Origin: Micromonospora ferruginea
Lineage (GTDB): Bacteria; Actinomycetota; Actinomycetes; Mycobacteriales; Micromonosporaceae
Length of the DNA: 64,000 nt
Direction: 5' to 3'
NCBI RefSeq assembly: GCF_013694245.2
Contig: NZ_CP059322.2
Coordinates: 2,786,001-2,850,000 of the forward strand
The translations under genes were made by a program, and so were the position numbers. Below are positions 15,694 to 30,900 of this stretch, one piece after another (within the stretch, counting starts at the first letter, position 1; each line of letters opens with the position of its first letter). The notes below the pieces were generated by a model. That model saw only the letters and a list, made by a program, of their open reading frames with translations, did no database searches and had not been told where the DNA came from.

Positions 15694-16803
15694 ATGCGCG
15701 TCGCGATCGTCGGCGGCGGCCTCGGTGGCCTGACGCTGGCCCGGATCCTGCACCGCCACGGCCTCGGCGCGGCGGTGTACGAGCGCGAGTCGCACCGGGC
15801 CGAGCGCACCCAGGGCGGCTCGCTCGACCTGCACCCGGAGTCCGGGCAGCGGGCCCTGGCCGCCGCAGGCCTGGAGGCGCGGTTCCGGTCCGAGGCGAGG
15901 CCGCAGGGCGAGGAGCACCGCATCCTCGACCCGGCCGGGCGCGTCCTCGTGCACCACCGGCCGCGACCCGGCTCGTTCGCCGGCCGACCCGAGATCGACC
16001 GTCGGGTGCTGCGTGACCTGCTGCTCGACTCGCTCCCCGAGGACACGGTGGCGTGGGATCACCGGCTCGTCGCCGCCGAGCCGCGACCCGACGGCGGCTT
16101 CCGGCTGGCGTTCCACGGCGGCCGGCACGCCGACTGCGACGTGCTCGTCGGCGCGGACGGCGCCCGTTCGGTGGTCCGGCCGCTGCTGACCGACGCGACG
16201 CCGTCGGCCGTGTCCACGCTGGTGTCGCTCACCGTCGACGACGCCGACCGGCGCCACCCGGCGCTCGCCGACCTGGTCGGCCCGGGCAACCTCTGGTGCG
16301 TGGGCGAGCGCCGGATCCTGTCCGGGCAACGCCTCGGCGACGGCAGCATCCGGGTCGGGATCTCACTGCCGGCCGACGACCGCGACCTCGACACCTACCG
16401 CAGCAAGCGGGCCCTGCTCGACCTGTTCGCCGGCTGGGATCCCCGCCTCACCGCGCTCATCGAGGCCGGCGACGGCCCACCCGTCCCGCACCGGGCCGAG
16501 GTGCTGCCCGTCGGCACCCGCTGGCCCCACCGACCCGGCGTCACCCTGCTCGGCGACGCCGCGCACCTGATGCCGCCGGTCGGCGAGGGCGCCAACCAGG
16601 CCATGCTCGACGCCGCCGACCTCGCCGCCGCGCTCGCCGCGGACCCGGCCGACCCGGACGCGGCGATCCGGGCGTACGAGGAGGCGATGTTCGCCCGGGT
16701 CCAGCCGATCGCCGAGATGTGCGTCCGGGTGCAGGCGATGATGCTCTCCCCCACCGCGGCCGACGACCTGGTCCGCTTCTTCACGCCCCGGCCGGCCGAC
16801 TGA
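15694..16803 (+). CDS. TetX-like FAD-dependent monooxygenase
   Basis: A 369-residue class A flavoprotein monooxygenase. It has the FAD dinucleotide motif VAIVGGGLGGLTLARIL at the N-terminus, GGSLDLHPESGQRAL near 48 (closely like the TetX family), the ADGARSVVR segment, and the second FAD motif LLGDAAHLMPPVGEGANQAM near 287. TetX enzymes hydroxylate and inactivate tetracyclines; other relatives act on rifamycin or aromatic compounds, so the substrate is inferred only. ATG at 15694 with AAAGGAGG at a good distance. Pairing with a divergent TetR suggests substrate-inducible detoxification. Confidence 0.87.
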   Translation: MRVAIVGGGLGGLTLARILHRHGLGAAVYERESHRAERTQGGSLDLHPESGQRALAAAGLEARFRSEARPQGEEHRILDPAGRVLVHHRPRPGSFAGRPEIDRRVLRDLLLDSLPEDTVAWDHRLVAAEPRPDGGFRLAFHGGRHADCDVLVGADGARSVVRPLLTDATPSAVSTLVSLTVDDADRRHPALADLVGPGNLWCVGERRILSGQRLGDGSIRVGISLPADDRDLDTYRSKRALLDLFAGWDPRLTALIEAGDGPPVPHRAEVLPVGTRWPHRPGVTLLGDAAHLMPPVGEGANQAMLDAADLAAALAADPADPDAAIRAYEEAMFARVQPIAEMCVRVQAMMLSPTAADDLVRFFTPRPAD

Positions 16804-16818
16804 CCGCGCCGGGATCGG

Positions 16819-17103
16819 TCAGGACGTGGCCGCGCGCGGGCCGTAGCGGTCGGCGGCGCGCGCCTTCGCCTTGGCGGCCTCCACCTCGCGGTCCCGCGAC
16901 GGCGCCTTGGTGACGAGGCGGTCCAGCAGGGTCCGGGTGGCCTCGGTGACCGCGCGGACCGCCTCGTCGAACGCCTCCTCGTTGGCCGCGGACGGCCGGG
17001 TGGCGCCGCTGACCTTGCGCACGTACTGCAGGGCGGCGGCCTCGATCTCGTCGGCGGTCGCGGGCGGCTCGAAGTTGTGGAGCACGCGAATGTTCCGGCA
17101 CAT
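16819..17103 (-). CDS. DUF2277-family protein
   Basis: A 94-residue protein beginning MCRNIRVLHNFEPPAT, the conserved start of DUF2277, followed by a helical region (EIEAAALQYVRKVSG, AFDEAVRAVTEATRTLLDRL) and a basic tail. The family is widespread and uncharacterised; the early Cys-Arg-Asn and His suggest a metal or nucleic-acid contact, which is speculation. The ATG at 17103 is preceded by a GGAGG-like stretch. Confidence 0.88.
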   Translation of the reverse strand: MCRNIRVLHNFEPPATADEIEAAALQYVRKVSGATRPSAANEEAFDEAVRAVTEATRTLLDRLVTKAPSRDREVEAAKAKARAADRYGPRAATS

Positions 17104-17353
17104 GCCTCCACCATGCCAGCACGCACCGACTATTTGCTTGACAGCCCGGCGTGACCTGCGGCAGTCTTGCCGCCGACCACGCGTTCGGCGTGGCACGACG
17201 CACGAGGGAATGACGCCTGTGATCCAGGTAGGCCCAGCGGCCGCCTGAGTGTCGACCGCGCGACGGAGGACCGTCGCGCCGCTCGGCCATCGGTTCGGCG
17301 GTCCGACGCATCGATCGTCCACCGTCCGTCCTTTTCCTTTGTCGAGGTTTCCC
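17104..17353. other. intergenic region with possible promoter for the GNAT gene
   Basis: This 250-nt gap between two divergent genes contains TTGACA at 17138-17143, a good -35 for the GNAT gene, but no convincing -10 at 17-18 nt (CAGTCT is the best). A short hairpin-forming stretch lies around 17160-17200. Nothing coding was recognised. Confidence 0.3.
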
Positions 17354-18112
17354 GTGATCTTGGACAATCGCGTCCAGCAGTGCGTCGTCGCCACCCTGTC
17401 GGCCCGTCCCGCGCCGGTGGCGGTGGGGCCGTTCGTGGTGGGTGTCGACCCGACCACGACCAGCCCGCACATCAACTACGCCACCCCCCGGCCGGGCTCG
17501 ACCGTCACCGCGGCCGACGTCACCGCGCTGGTCGCCGCGTTCCGCGCCGCCGGTCGCAAGCCCCGCCTGGAGTACGTCGCCCGGTGCGCCCCCGGTCTGG
17601 AGGCGCTGCTCACCGCCGCCGGGTTCGTCGTGGAGGCCCGGCACACCTACCTGGTCTGCCTGCCCGACACGTTGCGCACGCCGCCCACCCCCGCCGGCGT
17701 CGACCTCGTCGAGCCGCGCACCGACGACCAGCGGGCCGCGCTGGTCGCCGCGCAGAACGAGGCCTTCGGCCAGGCGGCGGTGGCCACCGGGGCGGACGTG
17801 GCCCGGCTGCGGCGCCAGCAGGCGGCCGGTGGCGTGGCAGTCACGGCGGTCACCTCGTCCGGCGCCTGCGCGGGTGGCGGCGGGGCGGCCCCGCCGGCCG
17901 ACGCGGTGAGCGAGGTCGCCGGCATCGCCGTCCGCGAGCCGTACCGCCGGCGGGGGCTGGCCGGGGCGATCACCGCCGCGACCACCCGCCGGCTCTTCGA
18001 CGCCGGCGTCGAGGTGGCCTGGCTGGAGGCCGGCGGCGCGGACTCCTGGCGGGTGTACGAGCGGGTCGGCTACCGGCCGGCCGGGGAACGGCTCTACGTG
18101 GCCGCCGACTGA
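17354..18112 (+). CDS. GNAT-family N-acetyltransferase
   Basis: A 252-residue protein with a C-terminal GNAT domain: EVAGIAVREPYRRRGLAGAITAATTRRLF is the acetyl-CoA loop (RxxGxA/G), and VYERVGYRP is the closing motif B. The N-terminal half (RPGSTVTAADVTALVAAF, LEYVARCAPGLEALLTAAGF) resembles the first lobe of a tandem GNAT. The acceptor substrate is unknown. The GTG at 17354 with GAGG six bases upstream was chosen. The gene ends just before a strong hairpin that separates it from the biosynthetic operon. Confidence 0.85.
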   Translation: MILDNRVQQCVVATLSARPAPVAVGPFVVGVDPTTTSPHINYATPRPGSTVTAADVTALVAAFRAAGRKPRLEYVARCAPGLEALLTAAGFVVEARHTYLVCLPDTLRTPPTPAGVDLVEPRTDDQRAALVAAQNEAFGQAAVATGADVARLRRQQAAGGVAVTAVTSSGACAGGGGAAPPADAVSEVAGIAVREPYRRRGLAGAITAATTRRLFDAGVEVAWLEAGGADSWRVYERVGYRPAGERLYVAAD

Positions 18113-18119
18113 CACCGCG

Positions 18120-18178
18120 TCGACCAAGGAGTTCGCGTCGGCCCCGAAGCCGGGAACCGACGCGAACTCCTTGATCGA
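18120..18178. terminator. long hairpin, likely bidirectional terminator
   Basis: 22-bp arms at 18120-18141 and 18157-18178 pair at 21 of 22 positions around a 15-nt loop. The stem includes AAGGAGTTCGCGTCGG. It lies between the stop of the GNAT gene (18112) and the stop of the NRPS-MFS gene (18197), where two transcripts converge. There is no T-run, as is common for actinomycete terminators. Confidence 0.75.
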
Positions 18179-18196
18179 CCGGACACGCGGGGTGGG

Positions 18197-23685
<5,489 letters not shown>

Positions 23686-23686
<1 letters not shown>

Positions 23687-26600
23687 CAGTTGGTTCCCTC
23701 TTCCGCCGCGAGCAGCGCGGCGACCTCGGTGTCGGAGAGGCCGTCGAGTTCGGCGGCGATCCGCTGTTCGATCTGGGCGGCCAGGTCCGCCACCACGGGG
23801 CTGGAGAACAGCGCCCGCATGGGCAGGTCGACGTCCACCTCGGCGCGGATCCGGGCCATCGCCCGCATGCCGCGCAGCGAGTTGCCGCCGAGGGTGAAGA
23901 AGTCGTCGAGCGCGCCGACCTTCTCCACCTGGAGGATGTCGGCGTACACCTCGGCGACCAGCGCCTCGGCCTCGGTGCGCGGGGCGACGTAGCTGTCCTC
24001 GGTCGGTTCGGTGGCCGCCGGGGCGGGCAGCGCGGCCCGGTCCAGCTTGCCGTTCGGGGTCAACGGCAACGCGTCCAGCCGCACCAGGGCGGCCGGCACC
24101 AGGTGCGACGGCAGTTCCCGGGCCAGCTCGGCGCGGACCGAGTCCTCGTGCGCCGGGCCGACCAGGTAGCCGACCAGCGTCGGCTCGCCGCCGCCGTCGG
24201 TGCGGACCGCCGCGGCGGCCGCCCGCACGTCCGGGTGGGCCAGCAGCGCGGCCTCGACCTCGCCCAGCTCGATACGCATGCCGCGCACCTTCACCTGGTC
24301 GTCGCGGCGGCCCAGGTAGTCGAGCGTGCCGTCGGGACGCCGGCGCGCCAGGTCGCCGGTGGCGTACATCCGCGTGCCGGGCGGGCCGTACGGGCAGGGC
24401 AGGAAGCGCTCGGCGGTCAGGCCGGGCCGGTCGTGGTAGCCGCGGGCGAGCTGGACGCCGGTGACGTACAGCTCGCCGACCACCCCCGGCGGCACCGGCT
24501 GGAGCGCGCCGTCGAGCAGCAGCGCCCGGGTGTTCCAGGTGGGCGTGCCGATCGGCACCGGGCCGGGCGCGACCGGCTCGCCCGGTGCGACGCGGGCCGC
24601 CACGCAGCCGACGGTCGCCTCGGTCGGGCCGTACTCGTTGACCACCGCGACCTCGGGGTGCGCGGCCCGCCAGCCGGCGAGCTGCTCCCCGCTCAACGCC
24701 TCGCCGCCGATCACCAGGTCGGTGGTGGGCGACAGCTCGCCGTCGAGCAGCGGCAGGTGGCTCGGGGTGACCTTCAGGAACGACGGCCGGCCCCCGGCGC
24801 GCGCGGCCGGGGAGTCGATCGCGGCCAGCCGCACCGCGCCGCCGGCGGTGAGCGTGCCGAGCAGGCCGGTGACGGTGAGGTCGAACGAGACTGGCGAGTG
24901 CAGCAACGCCGCGCCGGCCAGCCCCGGGTAGGTGGCCCGGGCCCAGGCCAGGTAGGCGGTCACCGCCCGGTGCTCGACCACCACGCCCTTCGGTCGGCCG
25001 GTCGAGCCGGAGGTGTGCAGCACGTACGCCGGGTGCCCGGGGCGCAGCGGGGCGACCCGGTCGGCGTCGGTCAGGTCCCCGCCGGGCTGGTCCGCGCCGA
25101 CCTCCCCGTCGAGCACCAGCGTGTCGCCGGCGGCCGAGGCGGCGGTGTCCGGGGTGGCCACCACCAGCGCCGGCGTGGCGTCGGACAGCAGGTAGGCGAT
25201 CCGGCCCGACGGATAGGCCGGGTCCACCGGCACGTACGCGGCGCCGGCCTTCAGCACCGCGAGCATCGCCACCACCAGCTCGCAGGAGCGGGGCAGCAGC
25301 AACGCGACCCGGGTCTCCGGGCCGGCGCCACGGGCCACCAGCAGCCGGGCCAGCCGGTTCGCCGCGGTGTTCAGCTCGGCGTAGCTGAGCGTCGCGCCGT
25401 CGCAGACCAGCGCCGCCGCGTCCGGGGTGGCGGCGACCTGCCGCTGCACCTCGTCGACCACGGTGGTCACCGGCACGTCGCGCGCGGTGTCGTCGCCGAG
25501 GACGAGGTTCCGCTCGTCGTCGGTGAGCAGCGGCAGCGCGCCCACCGTACGCTCCGGTTCGGCCACCGCGGCGGCGAGCAGCCGCAGGTAGCGCCGCACC
25601 ACCGTCTCGGCGGTCGCCCGGTCGAACAGCTCGCTGCGGTAGACCAGCCGGGACTCGCCGGTGGTGATGTCGAACGCCAGGTCGTCCTTGGTGGTGCCCA
25701 GCTCGATCGGGTCCAGGCCGGAGTCCGGGATCCAGTTCAGCGCGGTCTGGAAGACCGGCTGCACCGACGGGTCGCGCTGCGGGTCGACCGCCTCGACGAT
25801 CTTCTGGAACGGCGTCTGCCCGTGCTCCATGGCGTCGATCAGGCCGTTGCGGACCCGGCCCAGCAGGTCGGCGAAGGTCGGGTCGCCGGAGACGTCGCAG
25901 CGCAGCGCCACCGGGTTGACGAACATGCCGATCAGCGGCGCCAGCTCGGGGTTGTCCCGGCCCGCGGTGGAGACGCCCACGACCACGTCGGTGTCGCCGG
26001 AGATGCGCGACAGCAGCGCCGCGAAACCGGCCAGCAGCACCATGTACGGCGTGGCCTGCGCGCCGACCGCCAGCGCGCCGATCCGGTCGAGCAGCCCGTC
26101 CGGCAGCGCGAAGCGCACCTCGTCGCCGGCGAAGCCGAGCTGCGCCGGGCGGGGCCGGTCCAGCGGCAGGCCGGTGACCGCCGGCGCACCGGCCAGGTGA
26201 CCGGTCCAGAACGCGAGCTGCCGGGCCAGCTCGTCGCCGGTGAGCTGCTGGCGCTGCCAGACCGCGAAGTCGGCGTACTGGATCGGCAGCTCGGGCACGG
26301 CGGCCTCGGTGCCGCTGCGCACGGCCTCGCAGGTCGCGCGCAGCTCGGCGTGGAACAGCACCGCCGAGTGGCTGTCGAAGACCGCGTGGTGCGCCACGAA
26401 CGCCAGCGCCCAGTTGTCCTCGAGGCGGATCAGCCGGGCCCGCCACAGCGGCGCCGCGTCCAGCGGGATCGGGGTGCGGGCCAGCTCGGCGCGCAGCCGC
26501 TCGAACTCGGCCAGCCGCTCGCCGGCCGGCAGGTGGCTCAGGTCCACGGTGGGCAGCGGTGTCGCCTCGTGGGCGCGCACCACCTGCACCAGCGCGCCGT

Positions 26601-26805
26601 CGTCCACCCGCAGGTGGGTACGGAGCGCCTCGTGCCGGGCCACGATCCGGTTGACCACGTCGCTCGCCGTCTCCGCGTCCACGCCGGCCGGGAAGGCCCA
26701 CGGGACGGAGACGTTGAACACCGGCGAGCCGGCGTCGAGCTGGTTGGCCATCCACACCCGTTCCTGGGCGTACGAGGCCGGGAAGGTCCACTCCTGCTGA
26801 CTCAT
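23686..26805 (-). CDS. NRPS module C-A-T, predicted Asn-activating
   Basis: A 1039-residue protein. Condensation domain (about 5-430): the active-site motif is HHAVFDS (His139-His140, Asp144), Ser replacing the usual last Gly. Adenylation domain (455-945) with [11 protein letters not shown] and a specificity pocket read as D-L-T-K-V-G-E-V-G plus Lys, matching the Asn code at all but one position (Asp differs more). Carrier domain with Ser976 ([10 protein letters not shown]), then a short acidic tail. It should condense the upstream chain onto Asn. The neighbouring dioxygenase and MbtH gene fit beta-hydroxylation and A-domain activation. The ATG overlaps the MbtH stop (ATGA). Confidence 0.9.
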
Positions 26806-26990
26806 GAGAGCGCCTCGCGTACCGAGCGCGGGCGCATGTCGGTCCACACCTCGTCCACGTGGGCCAGGCACTCCTCGCGGCTGCCGGCGAAACCGGTGTC
26901 CTGCCAGCCGGCGGGCAGCTCCCGGTCGGCCGACCAGATCGAGTACTGCTCCTCGTCGTTGCGGACGACCAGGAATCGGGGTTCGGCCAT
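26802..26990 (-). CDS. MbtH-like NRPS accessory protein
   Basis: A 62-residue protein with the MbtH pattern: [11 protein letters not shown] near 9-19, [30 protein letters not shown] in the middle, and SVREAL at the end. The usual Trp-Pro after the first Trp is Trp-Ser. MbtH proteins bind and activate adenylation domains. It is placed directly before the Asn module, the most likely client, but could serve all four A domains. The start follows the dioxygenase stop at 26992 by one base. Confidence 0.95.
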   Translation of the reverse strand: MAEPRFLVVRNDEEQYSIWSADRELPAGWQDTGFAGSREECLAHVDEVWTDMRPRSVREALS

Positions 26991-26991
26991 G

Positions 26992-27945
26992 TCAGTTCGC
27001 TCCAGCGGTGTCGGGGGTGTACGCCTCGGCCATCGCCACGGCGATCTTCCGGGGGCCGGTGAACGGCTCCCGGCCGTGCGCGGCCGTCATGTTGTCGACC
27101 ACCAGCACGTCGTCGCGCTGGTAGTCGAATCGGACCGTGGCCGCCCGGTAGGCGGCACGCAGGTGGTCCATGACGTCGGCGGGGATCTCGCCGCCGTCGC
27201 CGTAGTAGGTGTTCGACGGCAGACCGTCCGCGCCGAACATGGCCAGCAGCCCCTCCTGGTAGTCCTTCGGCAGGGTGCTGAGGTGGAAGAACGTGGCGTG
27301 GTTGAACCAGCGCGGCGTGTCCGAGCCGGGCCGGTGGTGCACCACGTCGCGCACCGCGCGGGTGCGCAGGCCGTCCTTGCCGACCCACTCGGGGGTGATC
27401 CCGTTGGCCGCCGCGTACGACTCGACCTCGGCGCGGCTCTCGGTGTTGAACACCTCCTGCCAGCGGGTGCCGAAGTCGCCGTGGAAGTTGCGCACCAGCA
27501 TCCAGCGCCGCCGGACGAACTCCTCGCGCACCGCCGGGTCGATCAGCTCGTACACCCGGCGCACGTCGGCCAGCGGCGTGGCGCCCCGGGTCTCCGGCGC
27601 GGTGACGCAGTAGAAGAACAGCGTCAGCGGCCAGCGCGCCTGGTAGGAGTTCTCGTTGTGCAGGAAGATCTCCTCGTCCGGCGGGTAGTCGGTCGAGGTG
27701 TAGACCCGGCCCTTGATGGAGTGCCGGGGCGAGGACCGCTCGGTGTAGGTCAGCGGCTCGCCGGCCAGGGCGCGCACGGCGGCGTCGAAGCCGTCCACAC
27801 CACCCACCTCGAAGCCGCGGAACAGCAGCCCGCCGCTGGCGACGAGGGTGTCCCGCAGCTCGGCGCGCCGGGCCGCGATGAGGTCGGTCAGCGCCCGGCC
27901 GTCGTTCTCGACGACCACCGGGAGCGTGGCGGTTGTCTCGCTCAT
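26992..27945 (-). CDS. SyrP-like Fe(II)/2-oxoglutarate dioxygenase
   Basis: A 317-residue TauD/TfdA-fold dioxygenase. The metal triad is His96 and Glu98 in IFLHNENSY and His290 in NMTAAHGREPF; Arg299 should bind 2-oxoglutarate. The YTSTDYPPDEEIFLHNENSY and RWFNHATFFHLSTL segments are characteristic of the SyrP group, whose members beta-hydroxylate carrier-bound Asp, and relatives such as AsnO act on Asn. Next to an Asn-type module, beta-hydroxylation of Asn is the natural inference. ATG at 27945 with GGAG about ten bases upstream; 34 nt after the PKS stop. Confidence 0.88.
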   Translation of the reverse strand: MSETTATLPVVVENDGRALTDLIAARRAELRDTLVASGGLLFRGFEVGGVDGFDAAVRALAGEPLTYTERSSPRHSIKGRVYTSTDYPPDEEIFLHNENSYQARWPLTLFFYCVTAPETRGATPLADVRRVYELIDPAVREEFVRRRWMLVRNFHGDFGTRWQEVFNTESRAEVESYAAANGITPEWVGKDGLRTRAVRDVVHHRPGSDTPRWFNHATFFHLSTLPKDYQEGLLAMFGADGLPSNTYYGDGGEIPADVMDHLRAAYRAATVRFDYQRDDVLVVDNMTAAHGREPFTGPRKIAVAMAEAYTPDTAGAN

Positions 27946-27979
27946 GATGCGGTGTCTCCTTGGGTTGCGTCGGGGGGTG

Positions 27980-30900
27980 TCAGCCGCGGGGCAGCCGCGG
28001 AATGGCCGGAATCGCCGCCGGGGCGGCCGGTTGGTCGGCGGGGGCCTCGGCGCGCAGCTCCTCGATCCGGGCCGCCAGACCGGCCACGGTGGGGGTCTCG
28101 AAGAGGCTGCGCATCGGCAGCCGCACCCCGGTCGCCTTGCGCATCGCGGCGATGAGCTGCACGGCGACCAGCGAGTTGCCGCCGAGGGCGAAGAAGTCGT
28201 CGTCCACGCCGATGTCGGTGACGCCGAGGCCGTCCCGCCACACCTGGGCGATGGTCTTCTCCAGCTCGGTGCCCGGCGCGGCCGAGCCGCCACCGGACGC
28301 CGCCGGCGCGCCGGTCGGGGCGTCGGTCTCCTCGGCCAGGCTGTCCGTGGTCACCCGGGCGGCCCGGCGCCGGATGTCGGCCACCGTGCGGGTGGCGATG
28401 ACCACCTGCGCGCCCAGGCCGGCGCCGAGGCTGCGGCGGAACGCCTCCGCCCCGTCGACCGGCCGGATGTCCTCGGTGACCACGGCCGGCGCGTCGGCCT
28501 CCGCCGGAGCCTCCGCGAGGTTGCCGGTGACCGCGCCCTGATCCACCCGGCGCAGCACGAAGTCGCTGATCGCGACCAGCTCCCGGCCGTCCGGGTCGCG
28601 CAGCGACAGGTCGGCGGCGACCACCTCGTCGGTGGCCGCCGGCCGGTGCCGCAGGTGACTGTGGAACTGCTCCGGCAGCGCCCCGCGCACCACGATCCGC
28701 CCGTACGACAGCGGCAGGTAGGTGCCGCTGCCCTGGCCCCGACCGAACGCGGTGGCCACGTCCAGCAGCGCCGGGTGCAACCCCCAGGCGGGCAGGTCAC
28801 CGCGCGCCGCGGCGGGCGCCTGCACCCGGGCCAGTTCCTCACCGTCGGCGAGGTGGTGCTCCGCCAGCGCCGCCCAGCGCGGCCCGAACGTGAGCATGCT
28901 GGTGCGTCCGCGCCCGAACGAGGCGTCGTCGTCGACCCGCCGGCCGGCCACGGTGGCCGGGGCGGCCGGCGGCGCGGCCTCGGTGGTCCACCCCGCCGCG
29001 CCGCGCACGTGCGTGCGCAGCCGGCCGGCGGTGAGGCTGGCCACGGTGAAGTCCACCCCGTCCTCGGTCGGGGCCAGCTCCACCCGGTATTGCGCCACGG
29101 CGCCGTCCGGCACCGAGAACGGCTCCAGGAAGACCACGTCGCGCAGCTCCACCGCGGCGTCCGGCGCCGGCGCGGGCAGCGCGGCGACCACCGCGGCGCG
29201 CACCGACTCCAGGTGGGCGGTGCCGGGCACCACCGGCACCCCGCCGATCCGGTGCTCGTCGAGCAGCCAGTGGGTGTCCGCCGCGACCAGGCCGTGCAGC
29301 ACCGTGCCGTCCGGCCCGGCGACCATCGTGGTCAGCACCGGGTGGGTGACCGCGCTGGTGACGGTGTCCCGCCCGGCGGCCCGGAACGCGGCCGGCGCGG
29401 CGGTCTCCACCGCCATGCCGACCTCGGCCCAGCCGCCCCAGTTCTGCGACACCACCGGCGCCCGGAAACCGGCACCGGACCGGGCCAGCGCGTCCAGCAC
29501 GTTGTTCGCCGCGCAGTAGTCGACCTGGCCGAAACCGCCGATCACCGCGGTGATCGAGGAGCAGAGCGCCACGAAGTCCAGCGGCAGGTCGCCGAAGACC
29601 TGGGCCAGCGCGAGCGTGCCGGCGAGCTTCGGCGCGAGCACCCGCTCCGCCTCGGCCCGCTCCTTCACCTCGGCCATGCCACCGCCGGGCAGGCCGGCGG
29701 CGTGCACGATGCCGTCCAGCCCGCCGAAGCGGCGCTCCGCCTCGGCGCGTACCCGGCGCAGGTCGTCCGGGTCGGTGACGTCGGCGGCGAGCACCAGCAC
29801 CTCCGCGCCGGCGGCCTCCATCCGGCGGATCGCCGCGATCGCCCGCCCGGCCCGGTCGGCGCCGCCGTGCACCGCCAGGTGCCCGTCCCAGTCGTCCCGC
29901 TCGGGCAGGCCGGAGCGGGCCAGCAGCACCAGCTTGGCGCGGGTCCGGCGGGCGAAGTCCTCGGCCAGGGTGACGCCGATGCCGCCGAGCCCACCGGTGA
30001 TCAGGTAGCGGCCCTCCTCGCGCAGCACGCCCGGCTCGTCCTCGGCGGCCACGGTCACCTGCTCGTAGCCGCCCACCCAGCGCCGGTCGCGCCGCAACGC
30101 CACCTCCGGGTGCTCCGGGTCGACCGGGCTGCGCAGCTCCACCGCCAGGGCGGCCACGCCACGCGCGGCCGGGTCGGCGTCGAGCAGCCGGACGGTGAGG
30201 CCGGGCAGCTCCACCGGGAGCACCCGGGCCAGGCCGGCGAGCGTGGCGTGCTCCGGCCGGACCAGGTCGTCGCCGCGCACGTCGCCGATGCCGGCGGTGA
30301 CCAGGTCGAGGTGCACGCCCGCCTCGTCGGCGGTCAGGCCGGCGCCGGCGAGCGCCTGCACCAGGTGCAGCGCGCCGAAGAAGCCGCGCTCCTGGGCGGC
30401 CCAGGCGGCGGCCACGTCGGTGCCGGCCGGCTCGCCGTCGAGCGCGAACGCGTGCACGATCCGCCGGGGCAGGTCCGCGCCGAGCGCCGCGACCAGCGCC
30501 TCGGCGTCCTCCCGGGAACCGGGGCGCAGCCGGAAGCCGGTCGCGGTCGCGGTGAACGCGCCGCCGGCGCGTACCTCCACCGGGTCGTCGCCGGCGACCC
30601 GCAGCGCGGCAACGAGCGCCTCGCCGCGCGGGCCGTCGGCCAGCACCAGGCAGCGGCCCAGCGGCGCGACCTCGCGGGCCGGCGCGGCCTGCCGCCACAC
30701 CGGCACGGCGAACCACTCCGGCAGCGGGCGGGGGCCGGTCTCCACCGGGGCCGCGGCCTCCTCCCGCACCGGGTCCGGGTCGACCCAGTAGCGGCGCCGC
30801 TCGAACGGGTACGTGGGCAGCGGCACCCGCCGCGCGTCGGGGTCGACGGCCAGGTCCACCGGCGCCCCGGCGCACCAGAGCGCGCCGGCGGTGCCGAGCA